DNA of 64,000 nt from Azospirillum oryzae (GCF_008364795.1 NZ_VTTM01000018.1:1-64000); one strand, 5' to 3'. Shown: positions 17,539 through 27,264, counted from the stretch's first letter. Program-made: numbers and translations. Notes: a model not told the origin generated them from the sequence alone.

Positions 17539-18081
17539 TCAGGACCCGCGGCCGAGATACATGGCGACGCGGGTGGTGATGTCGTTGGAAATATCCTCGA
17601 GCGCCCGGTCGTAGGCGCTCTGCACCGTCACGATGGCCGCGTAATGCTGCTCCAGCGTGTTGTAGCTGATCATCGAGCGCGAACTGGATTGGAACACCAC
17701 CTGACCGGTCTGGGTGTCGGTCAGACGGTAGGGGGCGTTGACCAGCAGCTGGGCGCGCACCGCGGTGGCGTCCTTCTGCAGGGCCAGCTTCTGCTCCGAC
17801 GCCGACAGCGCCACATCCAGCCGGTAGCGCGGATTGCTCGGCCGTTCCGACGGATAGAAGTTGTCGATCAGCAGGTTGCGCAGCTTCTGCCCTTCCCGGT
17901 TGGGGATCGACGCGATGTCGACCTCCATCAGCCGGTCGGCCGCGGCGGCTCCAACCCCCTGGCCTCCGTAGAGCGGCTGGAAGCCGCAGCCCGACAGCGA
18001 CAGGGCGGACAGACCGAGCGCGAGGGCGAACAGCCCCCGCGCCACGGTCTGGCGGAACAGTCTGGTATCAGACGACGACAT
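17539..18081 (-). CDS. lptE: LPS assembly lipoprotein LptE
   Basis: A 180-residue outer-membrane lipoprotein that plugs LptD for insertion of lipopolysaccharide. The signal peptide ends in a lipobox, LSLSGC, followed by the hallmark GFQPLYGG. The rest (NFYPSERPSNPRYRLDVAL, ASYRLTDTQTG-like strands) fits the LptE fold. It starts 14 bases before the leuS stop, in a different frame, and is followed closely by holA, the conserved leuS-lptE-holA order. Confidence 0.9.
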   Translation of the reverse strand: MSSSDTRLFRQTVARGLFALALGLSALSLSGCGFQPLYGGQGVGAAAADRLMEVDIASIPNREGQKLRNLLIDNFYPSERPSNPRYRLDVALSASEQKLALQKDATAVRAQLLVNAPYRLTDTQTGQVVFQSSSRSMISYNTLEQHYAAIVTVQSAYDRALEDISNDITTRVAMYLGRGS

Positions 18082-20638
18082 TGATCACCCGGTTCGGGAC
18101 GACGATGACCTTGCGCGCCGGCTTGCCGTCCATGGCGCGCTGGACGTTGGCATCGGCAAGCGCCGCCTGCTCCGCCGCGTCCTTGTCCATGTCGCGCGGC
18201 AGCTCCAGCGTGGCGCGCAGCTTGCCGTTGACCTGGACCGCGACCTTGACGCTGTCCTCCACCACCAGGGCGGGGTCGGCCTCCGGCCAGGGCTGGTCGG
18301 CCAGCAGGGTGGTGTGCCCCAGCTGCGCCCACAGCTCCTCGCCCAGATGCGGCATCATCGGACCGACGAGACGAACCAGCGACTCGAAGCCCTCGCGCAG
18401 GACCCAGGCCTCGCCCTCGCCGGTGCCGTCCAGTTCGCCGAGCGCGTTGGACAGCTCGCGGACGCGGGCGACCGCCTTGTTGAAGCGGAACTTGTCGAGA
18501 TCCTCCGACACGCCGGCGATGGTCTTGTGGACCAGACGGCGGGCGGCTTCGGCCTTCGGGCCGAACGACTCCGGCTTCGGAGCGCCGGCGGCCGGCAGTT
18601 CCACCGGCGCCTCCGTCACCATCCGCCACAGGCGGTTGATGTAGCGCCAGGCACCGTCGATGCCGGCCTCGGTCCATTCCAGGTCGCGTTCCGGCGGGCT
18701 GTCAGACAGCATGAACAGGCGGGCGGCGTCGGCGCCATAGGTGCCGATGATGTGCGCCGGGTCCACCACGTTCTTCTTGGACTTCGACATCTTCTCGACG
18801 CGACCGACATTGACCGGCGCGCCGCTGTCGGCCCGGACCCACTCGCCCTTGTCGTTCTTGGTCAGGTCGGTCGGGGCCAGCCAGGCGCCGGTGCCGGCGT
18901 CCTTGTAGGTTTCGTGGTTGACCATGCCCTGGGTGAACAGGCCGGTGAACGGCTCCTCCAGGTCCAGGTAACCGCAGGTCTTCAGCGCGCGCGTCCAGAA
19001 GCGGCTGTAGAGCAGGTGCAGGACCGCATGCTCGATGCCGCCGATATACTGGTCGACGCCCAGCCAGTAGTCGACCGAGTCGCGGGTGAAGGCCGCATCC
19101 TCGGACTTCGGCGAGCAGAAGCGGGCGAAATACCAGGACGACTCGATGAAGGTGTCGAAGGTGTCCGTCTCGCGCAGCGCCGGCTTGCCGCAGGTCGGGC
19201 AGCTGGTGTGCTTCCAGGTCGGATGGTGGGCCAGCGGGTTGCCGGGCTTGTCGAAGGTCACGTCCTCCGGCAGCACGACCGGCAGCTGGTCGTCCGGAAC
19301 CGGGACGATGCCGCAGGATTCGCAGTGGATGACCGGGATCGGGCAGCCCCAATAGCGCTGGCGCGACACGCCCCAGTCGCGCAGGCGGTACTGGGTGGTG
19401 CGCTCGCCCTGGCCCGCCGCCTCCAGCCGCTTGCCGGCCTCTTCCTTGGCCGACTCGGTATCGAGTCCGTCGAGGAAGGCGGAGTTCCGCAGCACGCCGG
19501 GGCCGGTGTAGGCCTCGGTCCCGACCTCGAAGGCGGCCGGGTCGGCATCGGCCGGGATCACCACCGGACGAACCGGCAGGCCGTACTTGCGGGCGAAATC
19601 CAGGTCGCGCTGGTCATGCGCCGGGCAGGCGAAGATCGCGCCCGTGCCGTATTCCATCAGCACGAAGTTGGCGACATAGACCGGCAGCTCCCACGACGGA
19701 TCGAAGGGATGCACGACCTTCAGGCCGGTGTCGAAGCCGCGCTTCTCCGCCGTCTCGATCGCCTCCTCGCTGGTGCCCAGCCGGTTGCATTCGGCGATGA
19801 ACTCGGCCAGCTCCGGGCTGGAGGCGGCCAGTTCGGCGGCCAGCGGGTGATTCGGGGAGATCGCGGCGAAGGAGGCGCCGAACAGCGTGTCCGGACGGGT
19901 GGTGAAGACCTCCAGCTCCTCCTCGCGCCCCTTGATGCGGAAGCGGAAACGGACGCCGGTGGACTTGCCGATCCAGTTCTCCTGCATGATGCGGACGCGC
20001 TCGGGCCAGCGGTCCAGCGTCTCCAGGCCCTTCAGCAGGTCTTCGGCATAGGCGGTGATCTTCAGGAACCACTGCGACAGCTTGCGCTTTTCCACCAGCG
20101 CGCCGGTGCGCCAGCCGCGGCCGTCGATCACCTGCTCGTTGGCGAGGACGGTGTTGTCCACCGGGTCCCAGTTCACCCAGGATTCCTTGCGGTAGGCGAG
20201 GCCCGCCTTCAGGAAATCCAGGAACATCTTCTGCTCGTGGCGGTAATACTCCACGTCGCAGGTGGCGATCTCGCGGTCCCAGTCGATGGACAGGCCCATC
20301 GTCTTCAGCTGCCCGCGCATGGTCGCGATGTTCTCGCGCGTCCAGGCGGCGGGATGGACCTTCTTCTCCAGCGCGGCGTTCTCGGCCGGCAGGCCAAAGG
20401 CGTCCCAGCCCATCGGGTGCAGGACGTTGAAGCCCTTGGCGCGCTTGAAGCGCGCGATCACGTCGCCGATGGTGTAATTGCGGACGTGGCCCATGTGGAT
20501 GCGCCCCGACGGATAGGGGAACATCTCCAACACATAGTATTTGGGCCGGGAGGCGTCCTCGCGCGCGGTGAAACAGCCCTTGCCGTCCCACACGCCCTGC
20601 CACTTCGCCTCGGTTTCCTTGACATTGTAACGCGACAT
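18068..20638 (-). CDS. leuS: Leucyl-tRNA synthetase
   Basis: An 856-residue class I aminoacyl-tRNA synthetase charging tRNA-Leu. The HIGH-type motif appears as PYPSGRIHMGH near residue 40 and the KMSKS loop as EKMSKSKKN near residue 620. An editing (CP1) insert lies between them, with zinc-type cysteine pairs CESCG and SCPTCGKPAL. Length is normal. The ATG at 20638 begins MSRYNVKETEAKWQ, matching the family N-terminus. It heads the leuS-lptE-holA cluster. Confidence 0.97.
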   Translation of the reverse strand: MSRYNVKETEAKWQGVWDGKGCFTAREDASRPKYYVLEMFPYPSGRIHMGHVRNYTIGDVIARFKRAKGFNVLHPMGWDAFGLPAENAALEKKVHPAAWTRENIATMRGQLKTMGLSIDWDREIATCDVEYYRHEQKMFLDFLKAGLAYRKESWVNWDPVDNTVLANEQVIDGRGWRTGALVEKRKLSQWFLKITAYAEDLLKGLETLDRWPERVRIMQENWIGKSTGVRFRFRIKGREEELEVFTTRPDTLFGASFAAISPNHPLAAELAASSPELAEFIAECNRLGTSEEAIETAEKRGFDTGLKVVHPFDPSWELPVYVANFVLMEYGTGAIFACPAHDQRDLDFARKYGLPVRPVVIPADADPAAFEVGTEAYTGPGVLRNSAFLDGLDTESAKEEAGKRLEAAGQGERTTQYRLRDWGVSRQRYWGCPIPVIHCESCGIVPVPDDQLPVVLPEDVTFDKPGNPLAHHPTWKHTSCPTCGKPALRETDTFDTFIESSWYFARFCSPKSEDAAFTRDSVDYWLGVDQYIGGIEHAVLHLLYSRFWTRALKTCGYLDLEEPFTGLFTQGMVNHETYKDAGTGAWLAPTDLTKNDKGEWVRADSGAPVNVGRVEKMSKSKKNVVDPAHIIGTYGADAARLFMLSDSPPERDLEWTEAGIDGAWRYINRLWRMVTEAPVELPAAGAPKPESFGPKAEAARRLVHKTIAGVSEDLDKFRFNKAVARVRELSNALGELDGTGEGEAWVLREGFESLVRLVGPMMPHLGEELWAQLGHTTLLADQPWPEADPALVVEDSVKVAVQVNGKLRATLELPRDMDKDAAEQAALADANVQRAMDGKPARKVIVVPNRVINVVV

Positions 20639-20725
20639 GAGCGCGACGCCGTTTTCCGTTGTACCAGATGCTCGAAGGCCCGGAGGACCGCCCAGGGGGG
20701 GCAGCCCGAGGAGCCGGCCGCCGCG

Positions 20726-21265
20726 TCAGCGGGCGACGGCGTTCTGCGAGACGCGCAGTTGGCGGGCGCGGGTCAGCACCGCATCCTCCAGCTGGCCGGC
20801 GGTCTCCGGCCCGACCGCAACCTCGCGCCAGTCGTTGCCGGTCCGCTGCTGGCGGAACACCGACACCCGCACACCGTCGGCGCGCAGCTGGCGGTCCATG
20901 ATGTAGAGGTTGACCTTGAAACGCTCGTTCGGCGAATCGGGCGGGGTGTACCAGTCGGTCAGGATCACGCCGCCGAACGGATCGGCCGAGGCGATCGGCA
21001 TGAAGGACAGCGTGTCGAGCGAGGCGCGCCACAGGAAGCTGTTGACGCCGATGCCGCCGGCGCTGTCCTGGTCGCCGCCGCGCTTGTTCTTGCCGAACAG
21101 GTTCAGGCCGCCGTCGGTGCCGAGCAGGCTGCCGAACTTGTAGTCCTTGTTCTTCATCTGCTCTTCGACGGTTTCGGTCTTGCCGCCCCAGCTTGCGCAG
21201 CCGGCGATCGAGACGGAAGCCGCGAGCAGTACAGGGACAAGGCGAAGGGCGGTCGAACGGCGCAT
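20726..21265 (-). CDS. DUF3576 lipoprotein
   Basis: A 179-residue predicted lipoprotein. The signal peptide ends in a lipobox, SIAGC, at about residue 23. The body, with INSFLWRASLDTLSFMP-like sequence and DPFGGVILTDWY, matches DUF3576, an alphaproteobacterial family of unknown function that commonly precedes leuS. The gap to leuS is 87 bp. A role in outer-membrane assembly with LptE is plausible from context only. Confidence 0.85.
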   Translation of the reverse strand: MRRSTALRLVPVLLAASVSIAGCASWGGKTETVEEQMKNKDYKFGSLLGTDGGLNLFGKNKRGGDQDSAGGIGVNSFLWRASLDTLSFMPIASADPFGGVILTDWYTPPDSPNERFKVNLYIMDRQLRADGVRVSVFRQQRTGNDWREVAVGPETAGQLEDAVLTRARQLRVSQNAVAR

Positions 21266-21599
21266 GGTCGGGAACCCGGTTCAGAAATGGGGATGCCGCG
21301 CGCGAGTCACGCGCGGAATGCCGGTGAACAGACCATAAGTGGACGGCCCCACGCAACAGCGGAAGCGTCTTTGCCCCGCCTCGCGACAACAGGACGACAA
21401 CAGGCGGGGTCTGCCGGCTTCGACTGTGGCGGGGCGGACAGGGGGGTCTTCTTAGTGTGCTCCGTGCGACACACTGTCCCCCCAATGCAGCAATCGGGGA
21501 GATTTGCCGCTTGCTGGCAAGGGCGGGGGTGCGTACGAAAGTCTCAGCCAGGACGTCAACCAGGCTGAAACATCTGCTGCCAGGATGGAGGCAACAATC
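21266..21599. other. Intergenic region before the first porin
   Basis: A 334-bp gap between divergent genes. It must hold the promoters of the DUF3576 gene and of porin 1. A GGAGG ribosome site at 21587-21591 precedes the porin ATG. I see no tRNA, no convincing small ORF and no strong hairpin here. Confidence 0.6.
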
Positions 21600-22760
21600 A
21601 TGAACCGTTATCTGCTGGCCGGCGCCGCTGCCGCCGCTCTCGCTTTCGGCGCTGGCGCTGCCAACGCCCAGGCCAAGTTCGAAGTCAAGGTCGGCGGCGA
21701 CGCCTACTTCGAAGCCGGCTACGTCGATCAGGATCTGGACTCCGGCCTGCGTTCGACCGAATTCCGCAACCGCATGCGCATCAACATCATCCCGTCCGCC
21801 AAGGCCGACAACGGCCTGGAGTACGGTGCCCGCATGCGTATCCGCGCCAACTCCGGCGCCAACAACGCCCGTACCACCGACGCCGACCGCGCTTACATCT
21901 TCGCGCAGGGCACCTTCGGTCAGGTCCGCATGGGCGTGACCAACTCGTTCAACGACGAGACCTACGTCTCGGCGCCGACCGACTACCTGCCGCTGGCCCT
22001 GGTCGATCAGGTCCAGAACTACTTCGGCCCGAACACCAACATCGGTGGCAACGGCCCGGCCGCGACCGTGACCGGCAACAGCATCATTTGGCCGTCGCTG
22101 AACCCGGACGGCAACTCGACCAAGATCGTCTACTTCTCCCCGCGCTTCGCCGGTCTGCAGCTGGGCGCCAGCTACACCCCGCGTAACGACAGCTCGGGCA
22201 CGGACGTCAACCGCACCAAGCCGGTCGGCACCTTCGCCGGCGGCGGCAACGGCACCTACACCGACATGGTCGAAGTCGGCGCGAACTACAACAACACCTT
22301 CGGCGGCGTGACCGTCAAGGGCAGCGCCGGCTACTACTGGGGCCAGGCCGTCGACAACGTCGCCGGTTCGAACTACAAGGACCTGAACGCCTGGCAGGTC
22401 GGCGCCAGCGTCGGCTACGCCGGCTTCAGCGTCGGCGGCAGCTACACCGACTTCGGCAAGTCGGGCCTGAACGACCGTACCGGCCTGTTCACCGAGTCGA
22501 CCCGCAACTGGGTTGTCGGCGCTCAGTACACCACCGGCCCGATCGTCGTCGGCGCCAACTACAAGAACGGCAAGGACGCCGGCTCGGTGGCCCTGTCCGG
22601 CGACCGCGAGCTGCAGGTCTACGAAATCGGCATCGGCTACACCGTTGCTCCGGGTCTGACCCTGCAGGCTCAGTACGACTACTTCGACCTGGACGCCGAG
22701 ACCTCGGCGCTCAGCGACAAGGGCAACGTCGTGCTCGTCCGCACCGTCCTGGCGTTCTAA
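21600..22760 (+). CDS. Outer-membrane porin 1
   Basis: A 386-residue porin with a clear signal peptide ending ANAQA. The mature protein starts with KFEVKVGGDAYFEAGYVDQD, and RSTEFRNRMRINIIPSAKAD, GLEYGARMRIRAN and repeated alternating beta strands ending in a terminal Phe (LVRTVLAF) are typical of the 16-stranded general porins of Rhodospirillales. It forms passive diffusion channels in the outer membrane. The ATG follows GGAGG by eight bases. It is the most divergent of the three tandem porins and has its own strong terminator, so it can be expressed separately. Codon choice suggests high expression. Confidence 0.9.
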   Translation: MNRYLLAGAAAAALAFGAGAANAQAKFEVKVGGDAYFEAGYVDQDLDSGLRSTEFRNRMRINIIPSAKADNGLEYGARMRIRANSGANNARTTDADRAYIFAQGTFGQVRMGVTNSFNDETYVSAPTDYLPLALVDQVQNYFGPNTNIGGNGPAATVTGNSIIWPSLNPDGNSTKIVYFSPRFAGLQLGASYTPRNDSSGTDVNRTKPVGTFAGGGNGTYTDMVEVGANYNNTFGGVTVKGSAGYYWGQAVDNVAGSNYKDLNAWQVGASVGYAGFSVGGSYTDFGKSGLNDRTGLFTESTRNWVVGAQYTTGPIVVGANYKNGKDAGSVALSGDRELQVYEIGIGYTVAPGLTLQAQYDYFDLDAETSALSDKGNVVLVRTVLAF

Positions 22761-22794
22761 TCGGTCTTCCGATCAGACATCCGGTAACGGAAAG

Positions 22795-22829
22795 AGAGGG
22801 CGGTGGCTTCGGCCACCGCTCTTTTTTTT
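22795..22829 (+). terminator. Intrinsic terminator after porin 1
   Basis: A GGCGGTGGC stem with a TTCG tetraloop and its complement is followed by TC and a run of T, a textbook rho-independent terminator. Confidence 0.93.
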
Positions 22830-23114
22830 ATGCCCAATGTTATGCCCGCGGCGTGGGCAGGACGCCCAAATCCTGAGCCGCATTTGCGCCAAAAATGGGG
22901 CAGAGCCAATTTTTCCTTTCTTTTCAGAGAGTTAGCTGTGTGGTTTTCTCGCAACTGTGTTGCGGATGCGTGAAGGCACGTCAGTTTCCCCCTTGTCGGC
23001 CAGAGCAACTCGCGATTAAGTCATTCGCATAAGGGCCCCGACTGGAAGGTCACGGCCGAAAAGACAACCGCCGCTCCCGGTCAAACGGGGCGTACGCACA
23101 AGGATGGACAATCC
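22830..23114. other. Leader region of porin 2
   Basis: About 285 bp between the porin 1 terminator and the porin 2 start. It is more AT-rich near 22890-22960 and should hold the porin 2 promoter and a long 5' leader. A weak AAGGATGGA ribosome site precedes the ATG. No gene was found. Confidence 0.5.
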
Positions 23115-24209
23115 ATGAAGCGCTCTCTCGTTATCGGCTGCGCAGCCGTTGCCCTCGCCGCCGGCTGCGGCACCGCCTCGGCCCAGTCCAAGTTCGACGT
23201 CCTGCTGGGCGGCGACGCCTTCTTCCAGGGCGCCTATGTCGACCAGGACAACGACAACGGCCTGCGCAAGACCGAGTTCGCCAACCGCTTCCGCCTGACC
23301 GTCACCCCGACGGCCAAGGCCGACAACGGCCTGGAATACGGCGCCCGCCTGCGTCTGCGCGCCAACAACGGCACCAGCAACGTCCGCACCACCGACTACG
23401 ACCGCGCCTACATCTTCGTGAACGGCACCTTCGGTTCGGTGCAGGCCGGCGTGACCAACGGCCCGTCGGACGACTCGGGCGTCATCGGCCCGAACGTCGA
23501 CGGCATCTCGGGCAGCCCGGACGGCTTCTACAGCATCTACTACGGCGTCACCTCGCTGCCGTACGTGACGGGTTCGCTGCGCAACCTCGAGTCGGGCGAC
23601 GCCAGCACCAAGATCGTCTACTCGACCCCGAGCTTTGGCGGCTTCAAGCTGTCCGCCGCCTACACCCCGACCTACGGCAGCAGCGGCACCGACGTGAACC
23701 GCCGCAAGAACGTCACCTACAACGACATGGGTGAAATCCAGGCCTACTATAAGGGCGCCTTCAGCGGCGTCGGCCTGGAAGCCAGCGTCGCCTACCAGTT
23801 CGCCCAGGCCCCGACCGGCTTCGAAGACCTGTCGTCGGTCCACACCGGCGCCACCATCTCCTACGGCGCCTTCGCCATCGGCGGCAGCTATGCCTTCAGC
23901 GGCGACAGCGGCTACCGCAAGGGCCATACCGGTGTCGACGACAACCAGGTCTGGCTGGTCGGCGCCCAGTACAGCCTGGGTCCGGTGATCCTGGCCGCCA
24001 CCTACACCGACGCCAAGGGCGCCAATGTCGGCACCGGTGCCGCCACCGCCGCCGATTATGCCCGCGCCCACATCTATCAGGCCGGCGTGACCTACACCGT
24101 CGCCCCGGGCCTGACCACGGGCCTGGAGTACAGCTTCGTCGACAACAAGTCGGGCGGCGTCAACAACGATGCCAACATCGTTCTGTGGGACACCCGCTTC
24201 GCTTTCTAA
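23115..24209 (+). CDS. Outer-membrane porin 2
   Basis: A 364-residue porin with a signal peptide ending TASAQ, a mature start of KFDVLLGGDAFFQGAYVDQD, a GLEYGARLRLRANNG strand and a C-terminal IVLWDTRFAF with terminal Phe. It is closely similar to porin 3 along its whole length and less so to porin 1. The first hydrophobic stretch contains AAGCG, which could be misread as a lipobox, but the AQ cleavage matches its neighbours. It has its own leader and terminator. Tandem duplication is the likely origin of 2 and 3. Confidence 0.9.
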   Translation: MKRSLVIGCAAVALAAGCGTASAQSKFDVLLGGDAFFQGAYVDQDNDNGLRKTEFANRFRLTVTPTAKADNGLEYGARLRLRANNGTSNVRTTDYDRAYIFVNGTFGSVQAGVTNGPSDDSGVIGPNVDGISGSPDGFYSIYYGVTSLPYVTGSLRNLESGDASTKIVYSTPSFGGFKLSAAYTPTYGSSGTDVNRRKNVTYNDMGEIQAYYKGAFSGVGLEASVAYQFAQAPTGFEDLSSVHTGATISYGAFAIGGSYAFSGDSGYRKGHTGVDDNQVWLVGAQYSLGPVILAATYTDAKGANVGTGAATAADYARAHIYQAGVTYTVAPGLTTGLEYSFVDNKSGGVNNDANIVLWDTRFAF

Positions 24210-24236
24210 GAAGCAGGCTCCTGGCAGCAGACGCGA

Positions 24237-24268
24237 AGGCGGCGGAGAAATCCGCCGCCTCTTTTTTT
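24237..24268 (+). terminator. Intrinsic terminator after porin 2
   Basis: A perfect 10-bp stem (24237-24246 with 24251-24260) around a GAAA tetraloop, then C and seven T. The core is the same as in the porin 3 terminator. Confidence 0.95.
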
Positions 24269-24584
24269 GTCCCGCTTAGTGCCGTGGCCCGTTTTGCCCA
24301 CTGGCGCGCAGGACCGGCACGGAGCGCTCACCGAAGGAATTACCCCTTCCGCGTGACAGCGTGGTGATCTCCCTGCAAGCAATCGCCAGAAAATCGCCAA
24401 ATACTTAGTATATGAATTTACATGATCCGGGAGTGCGTGCTTTTCCCGTCACTGTCCTCGGGATGCGGAGACCTCCACCATCTCGGCCACTTGTCGGTCG
24501 ATGGGGGGCGGGATTAAGTCTTGGAGCACAAGACACCGCTCGCGCCTCCCTCCGATGAGGCGCATGCATCCAGGATGACATGCC
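24269..24584. other. Leader region of porin 3
   Basis: A 316-bp gap. An AT-rich patch around 24395-24425 is a likely promoter zone. A small hairpin (CGCCTC with GAGGCG) lies just before the ribosome site AGGATGA. No gene or RNA gene was recognised. Confidence 0.5.
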
Positions 24585-25673
24585 ATGAAGCGCTCTCTCG
24601 TCATCGGCTGTGCAGCCGTCGCCCTCTCCGCCGGCTGCGGCACCGCCTCGGCCCAGGCCAAGTTCGATATCCTGTTGGGTGGCGACGCCTACTTCCAGGG
24701 CGCCTATGTCGACCAGGACAATGACACCGGGCTGCGCCAGACCGAGTTCGCCAACCGCTTCCGCCTCAACATCACCCCGACGGCCAAGGCCGACAACGGC
24801 CTGGAATATGGCGCCCGCCTGCGCCTGCGCGCCTCCGGCGGCACCGCCAACAACCGCAGCACCGACAGCGACCGCGCCTTCATCTTCGTGAACGGCGGCT
24901 TCGGCACGGTGCAGGCCGGCGTGATCAACGGCCTGTCGGACGAATACGGCATCATCGGCCCGAACGTCGAAGGCATCGAAGGCTCGCCCGACGCCCAGTT
25001 CCTGAATTATTACGTGAACGCCAACGGCGCCCCCTATGTGCTGGGCAGCCTGCGCACGCTGGAGTCGGGCGACGCCAGCACCAAGATCGTCTACCTGACG
25101 CCGAGCTTCGCCGGGTTCCAGGTCGGCGCCGCCTACACCCCGGTGTACGGCAGCAGCAACACCGACGTGAACCGCCGCAAGAACACCACCGCCTATCACG
25201 ACATGGCGGAGGTCCAGGCCACCTACAAGAGCGAGTTCGGCGGCTTCGGCGTGGAGGCGAGCGCCGCCTACCAGTTCGCCAAGGCGGCCAGCGGGCTCGA
25301 GGACCTGTCCTCTGTCCATGTCGGCGCCAATGTGTCCTACGCCAACTTCAAGGTCGGCGGCAGCTACGCCTTCAGCGGCGACAGCGGTTACGCCACCGGC
25401 ACCCGCGGCGTGGACGATCAGCAGCTGTGGATCGTCGGCGCCAACTACACGCTGGGTCCGGTCATCCTGGCCGCCACCTACACCGACGCCAAGGGCATCG
25501 ACGGCAACTTCGCCGGGCTGAACTCCCGCGCCCATGTCTGGCAGGCGGGCGTGACCTATACCGTGGCGCCGGGCCTGACCACGGGTCTGGAATACAGCTA
25601 TCTCGACAACAAGGTCGGCGGCGTGAACAACGACGCCAACATCGTCCTGTGGGACACCCGCTTCGCTTTCTGA
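24585..25673 (+). CDS. Outer-membrane porin 3
   Basis: A 362-residue porin, nearly collinear with porin 2: MKRSLVIGCAAVAL start, signal peptide ending TASAQ, mature KFDILLGGDAYFQGAYVDQD, closing NIVLWDTRFAF. Differences from porin 2 cluster in stretches likely to be surface loops (for example around VEGIEGSPDAQFLNYYVNAN). It probably forms a related outer-membrane channel with different loop properties. Its terminator is nearly identical to that of porin 2, which supports segmental duplication that included the 3' flank. Confidence 0.9.
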   Translation: MKRSLVIGCAAVALSAGCGTASAQAKFDILLGGDAYFQGAYVDQDNDTGLRQTEFANRFRLNITPTAKADNGLEYGARLRLRASGGTANNRSTDSDRAFIFVNGGFGTVQAGVINGLSDEYGIIGPNVEGIEGSPDAQFLNYYVNANGAPYVLGSLRTLESGDASTKIVYLTPSFAGFQVGAAYTPVYGSSNTDVNRRKNTTAYHDMAEVQATYKSEFGGFGVEASAAYQFAKAASGLEDLSSVHVGANVSYANFKVGGSYAFSGDSGYATGTRGVDDQQLWIVGANYTLGPVILAATYTDAKGIDGNFAGLNSRAHVWQAGVTYTVAPGLTTGLEYSYLDNKVGGVNNDANIVLWDTRFAF

Positions 25674-25702
25674 GCGTCGGGGCCCGGTACGGCACGAACG
25701 CG

Positions 25703-25732
25703 AAAGGCGGCGGAGAAATCCGCCGCCTTTTC
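25703..25732 (+). terminator. Intrinsic terminator after porin 3
   Basis: A perfect 12-bp stem (25703-25714 with 25719-25730) with a GAAA loop and a terminal T run. It lies between convergent genes and may also serve the minus-strand gene at 25750. Confidence 0.93.
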
Positions 25733-25749
25733 CGTCATTCCGGACCGCC

Positions 25750-26352
25750 CTATTTCTTCGGAGCGGATTTCGGCTGGTCGGCCTTGGCATCCTTGGCCGC
25801 GGTGTCGCACATCATGAACAGCACCGACGACTCCAGCGGCGTCCAGACCAGCAGGTAGCGCTCCTTGTTGCGGTCGGCGAGGAAGGCGATGGTTTCCGGA
25901 TCGGTCACGGACTTGGGGTGGATTTCCCCCAGCAGAAAGCCGAGACGGCCGTAATTCGCCATCGTCCCCTGGAAGATGAAATCCAGCCGCTCCTGATCGT
26001 CCTTGGCGATTTCCCAGCCGAACTGCTCCTGCCGCACGCAGCGACGGCCGTATTCGTCCAGAACCTTGTCCATGAAGCTGCGATAGGTGCCGTCGTCCGT
26101 CAGCGGATAGGCGGGCTCGCTGAAGCGCACCTTGGTCATCGGCGAGCCGAGCATCAGCTTGGCCTTGCCATTCTTGGCGCCGGGCTTCGCCTGGGCCTCA
26201 GCTTTGGGCGTTGCGGTTTTGGGAGCCGGCTTCGCATGGTCTTCGGCGTGGGCGGGAGTGGCGACGGACCAGACGGCGACCGCGGCAGCAAGGAGGCCGG
26301 CGGGGGCCGCCGACGTCAGGACGGAGAGCAGGGAACGAAACGGACTCCGCAT
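25750..26352 (-). CDS. Exported hypothetical protein
   Basis: A 200-residue protein with a signal peptide ending ATPAHA, then a lysine/alanine/proline-rich linker of about 30 residues and a folded part with RFSEPAYPLTDDGTYRSFMD and YLLVWTPLESSVLFMMCD. The ATG at 26352 follows GAGGAGACC and decides the start; the long frame upstream belongs to the antisense of yggS. I do not recognise the family. Two cysteines (RRCVRQ and MMCD) could form a disulfide. Probably periplasmic. Confidence 0.7.
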   Translation of the reverse strand: MRSPFRSLLSVLTSAAPAGLLAAAVAVWSVATPAHAEDHAKPAPKTATPKAEAQAKPGAKNGKAKLMLGSPMTKVRFSEPAYPLTDDGTYRSFMDKVLDEYGRRCVRQEQFGWEIAKDDQERLDFIFQGTMANYGRLGFLLGEIHPKSVTDPETIAFLADRNKERYLLVWTPLESSVLFMMCDTAAKDAKADQPKSAPKK

Positions 26353-26511
26353 GCGGAGGTCTCCTCGATATGCAAAAACGATGACGATCCCCCGCACCGG
26401 CGATCCGGACGCAAAGGGCATGGTCGCTTGGGGCGCTTGCGTTTCCGCGGACCGTCCGCTAACACGCCGCGGAAGCGCTGTACACCCGCAGCGACCGGAT
26501 TGGGGGCGGCC

Positions 26512-27255
26512 ATGACGACGACGCAGGGCACTGGCAGAGATACGCAAACCGGCGCCGAAGCAGGCGGTTCCGCCGGCGCGGACAACGTGGCGGGACGGCT
26601 CGACTCGGTGCGCCGCGCCATTGCGGAAACGGCATCGGCCTGCGGGCGCGGCGACGGCGCGGTGACGCTGATCGCCGTGTCGAAGACCCATCCGGCCGAA
26701 GCGGTGGAGGAGGCGCTCGCCGCCGGCCAGCGCGTGTTCGGCGAGAACCGGGTGCAGGAGGCCAAGGCCAAGTTCCCGGCGCTGAAGGAGCGCTTTCCCG
26801 AACTGGAACTGCACCTGATCGGTCCGCTGCAGACCAACAAGGTCAAGGACGCCGTCGCCCTGTTCGACGTGATCCAGACGCTGGACCGCCCGAAACTGGC
26901 GGAGGCGCTGGCGGAGGAGATGGCGAAATCCGGCCGCCGCCCGCGCTGCCTGATCGAGGTCAACACGGGCGAGGAACCGCAGAAGGCCGGCCTCGCTCCG
27001 GCGGAGGTGGAGGCCTTCCTGGCCGACTGCCGCGACCGGCTGGGGCTGCCCGTCACCGGGCTGATGTGCATCCCGCCGGTGGACGAGGAGCCGGCGATGC
27101 ATTTCGCCCTGCTGGCGGAGATGGCCCGCCGGCTGGGGCTGTCGGAAATCAGCATGGGCATGAGCGGCGATTACGAGACCGCGGTCCGCTTCGGCGCCAC
27201 CCATGTGCGGGTCGGCACGGCGATTTTCGGCGCCCGCCCCTATCCGGCCCCGTAA
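26512..27255 (+). CDS. YggS-family PLP-binding protein
   Basis: A 247-residue alanine-racemase-like fold that binds pyridoxal phosphate and maintains PLP homeostasis (PLPBP/YggS). The PLP lysine is in LIAVSKTHPAE. FGENRVQEAKAKF, LIGPLQTNKVK, IEVNTGEEPQKAG and SMGMSGDYETAV are family landmarks. A 25-residue glycine- and threonine-rich N-terminal extension is unusual and may be partly untranslated if a later start is used. It stands alone between two minus-strand genes. Confidence 0.9.
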   Translation: MTTTQGTGRDTQTGAEAGGSAGADNVAGRLDSVRRAIAETASACGRGDGAVTLIAVSKTHPAEAVEEALAAGQRVFGENRVQEAKAKFPALKERFPELELHLIGPLQTNKVKDAVALFDVIQTLDRPKLAEALAEEMAKSGRRPRCLIEVNTGEEPQKAGLAPAEVEAFLADCRDRLGLPVTGLMCIPPVDEEPAMHFALLAEMARRLGLSEISMGMSGDYETAVRFGATHVRVGTAIFGARPYPAP

Positions 27256-27264
27256 ACAGCGGCT

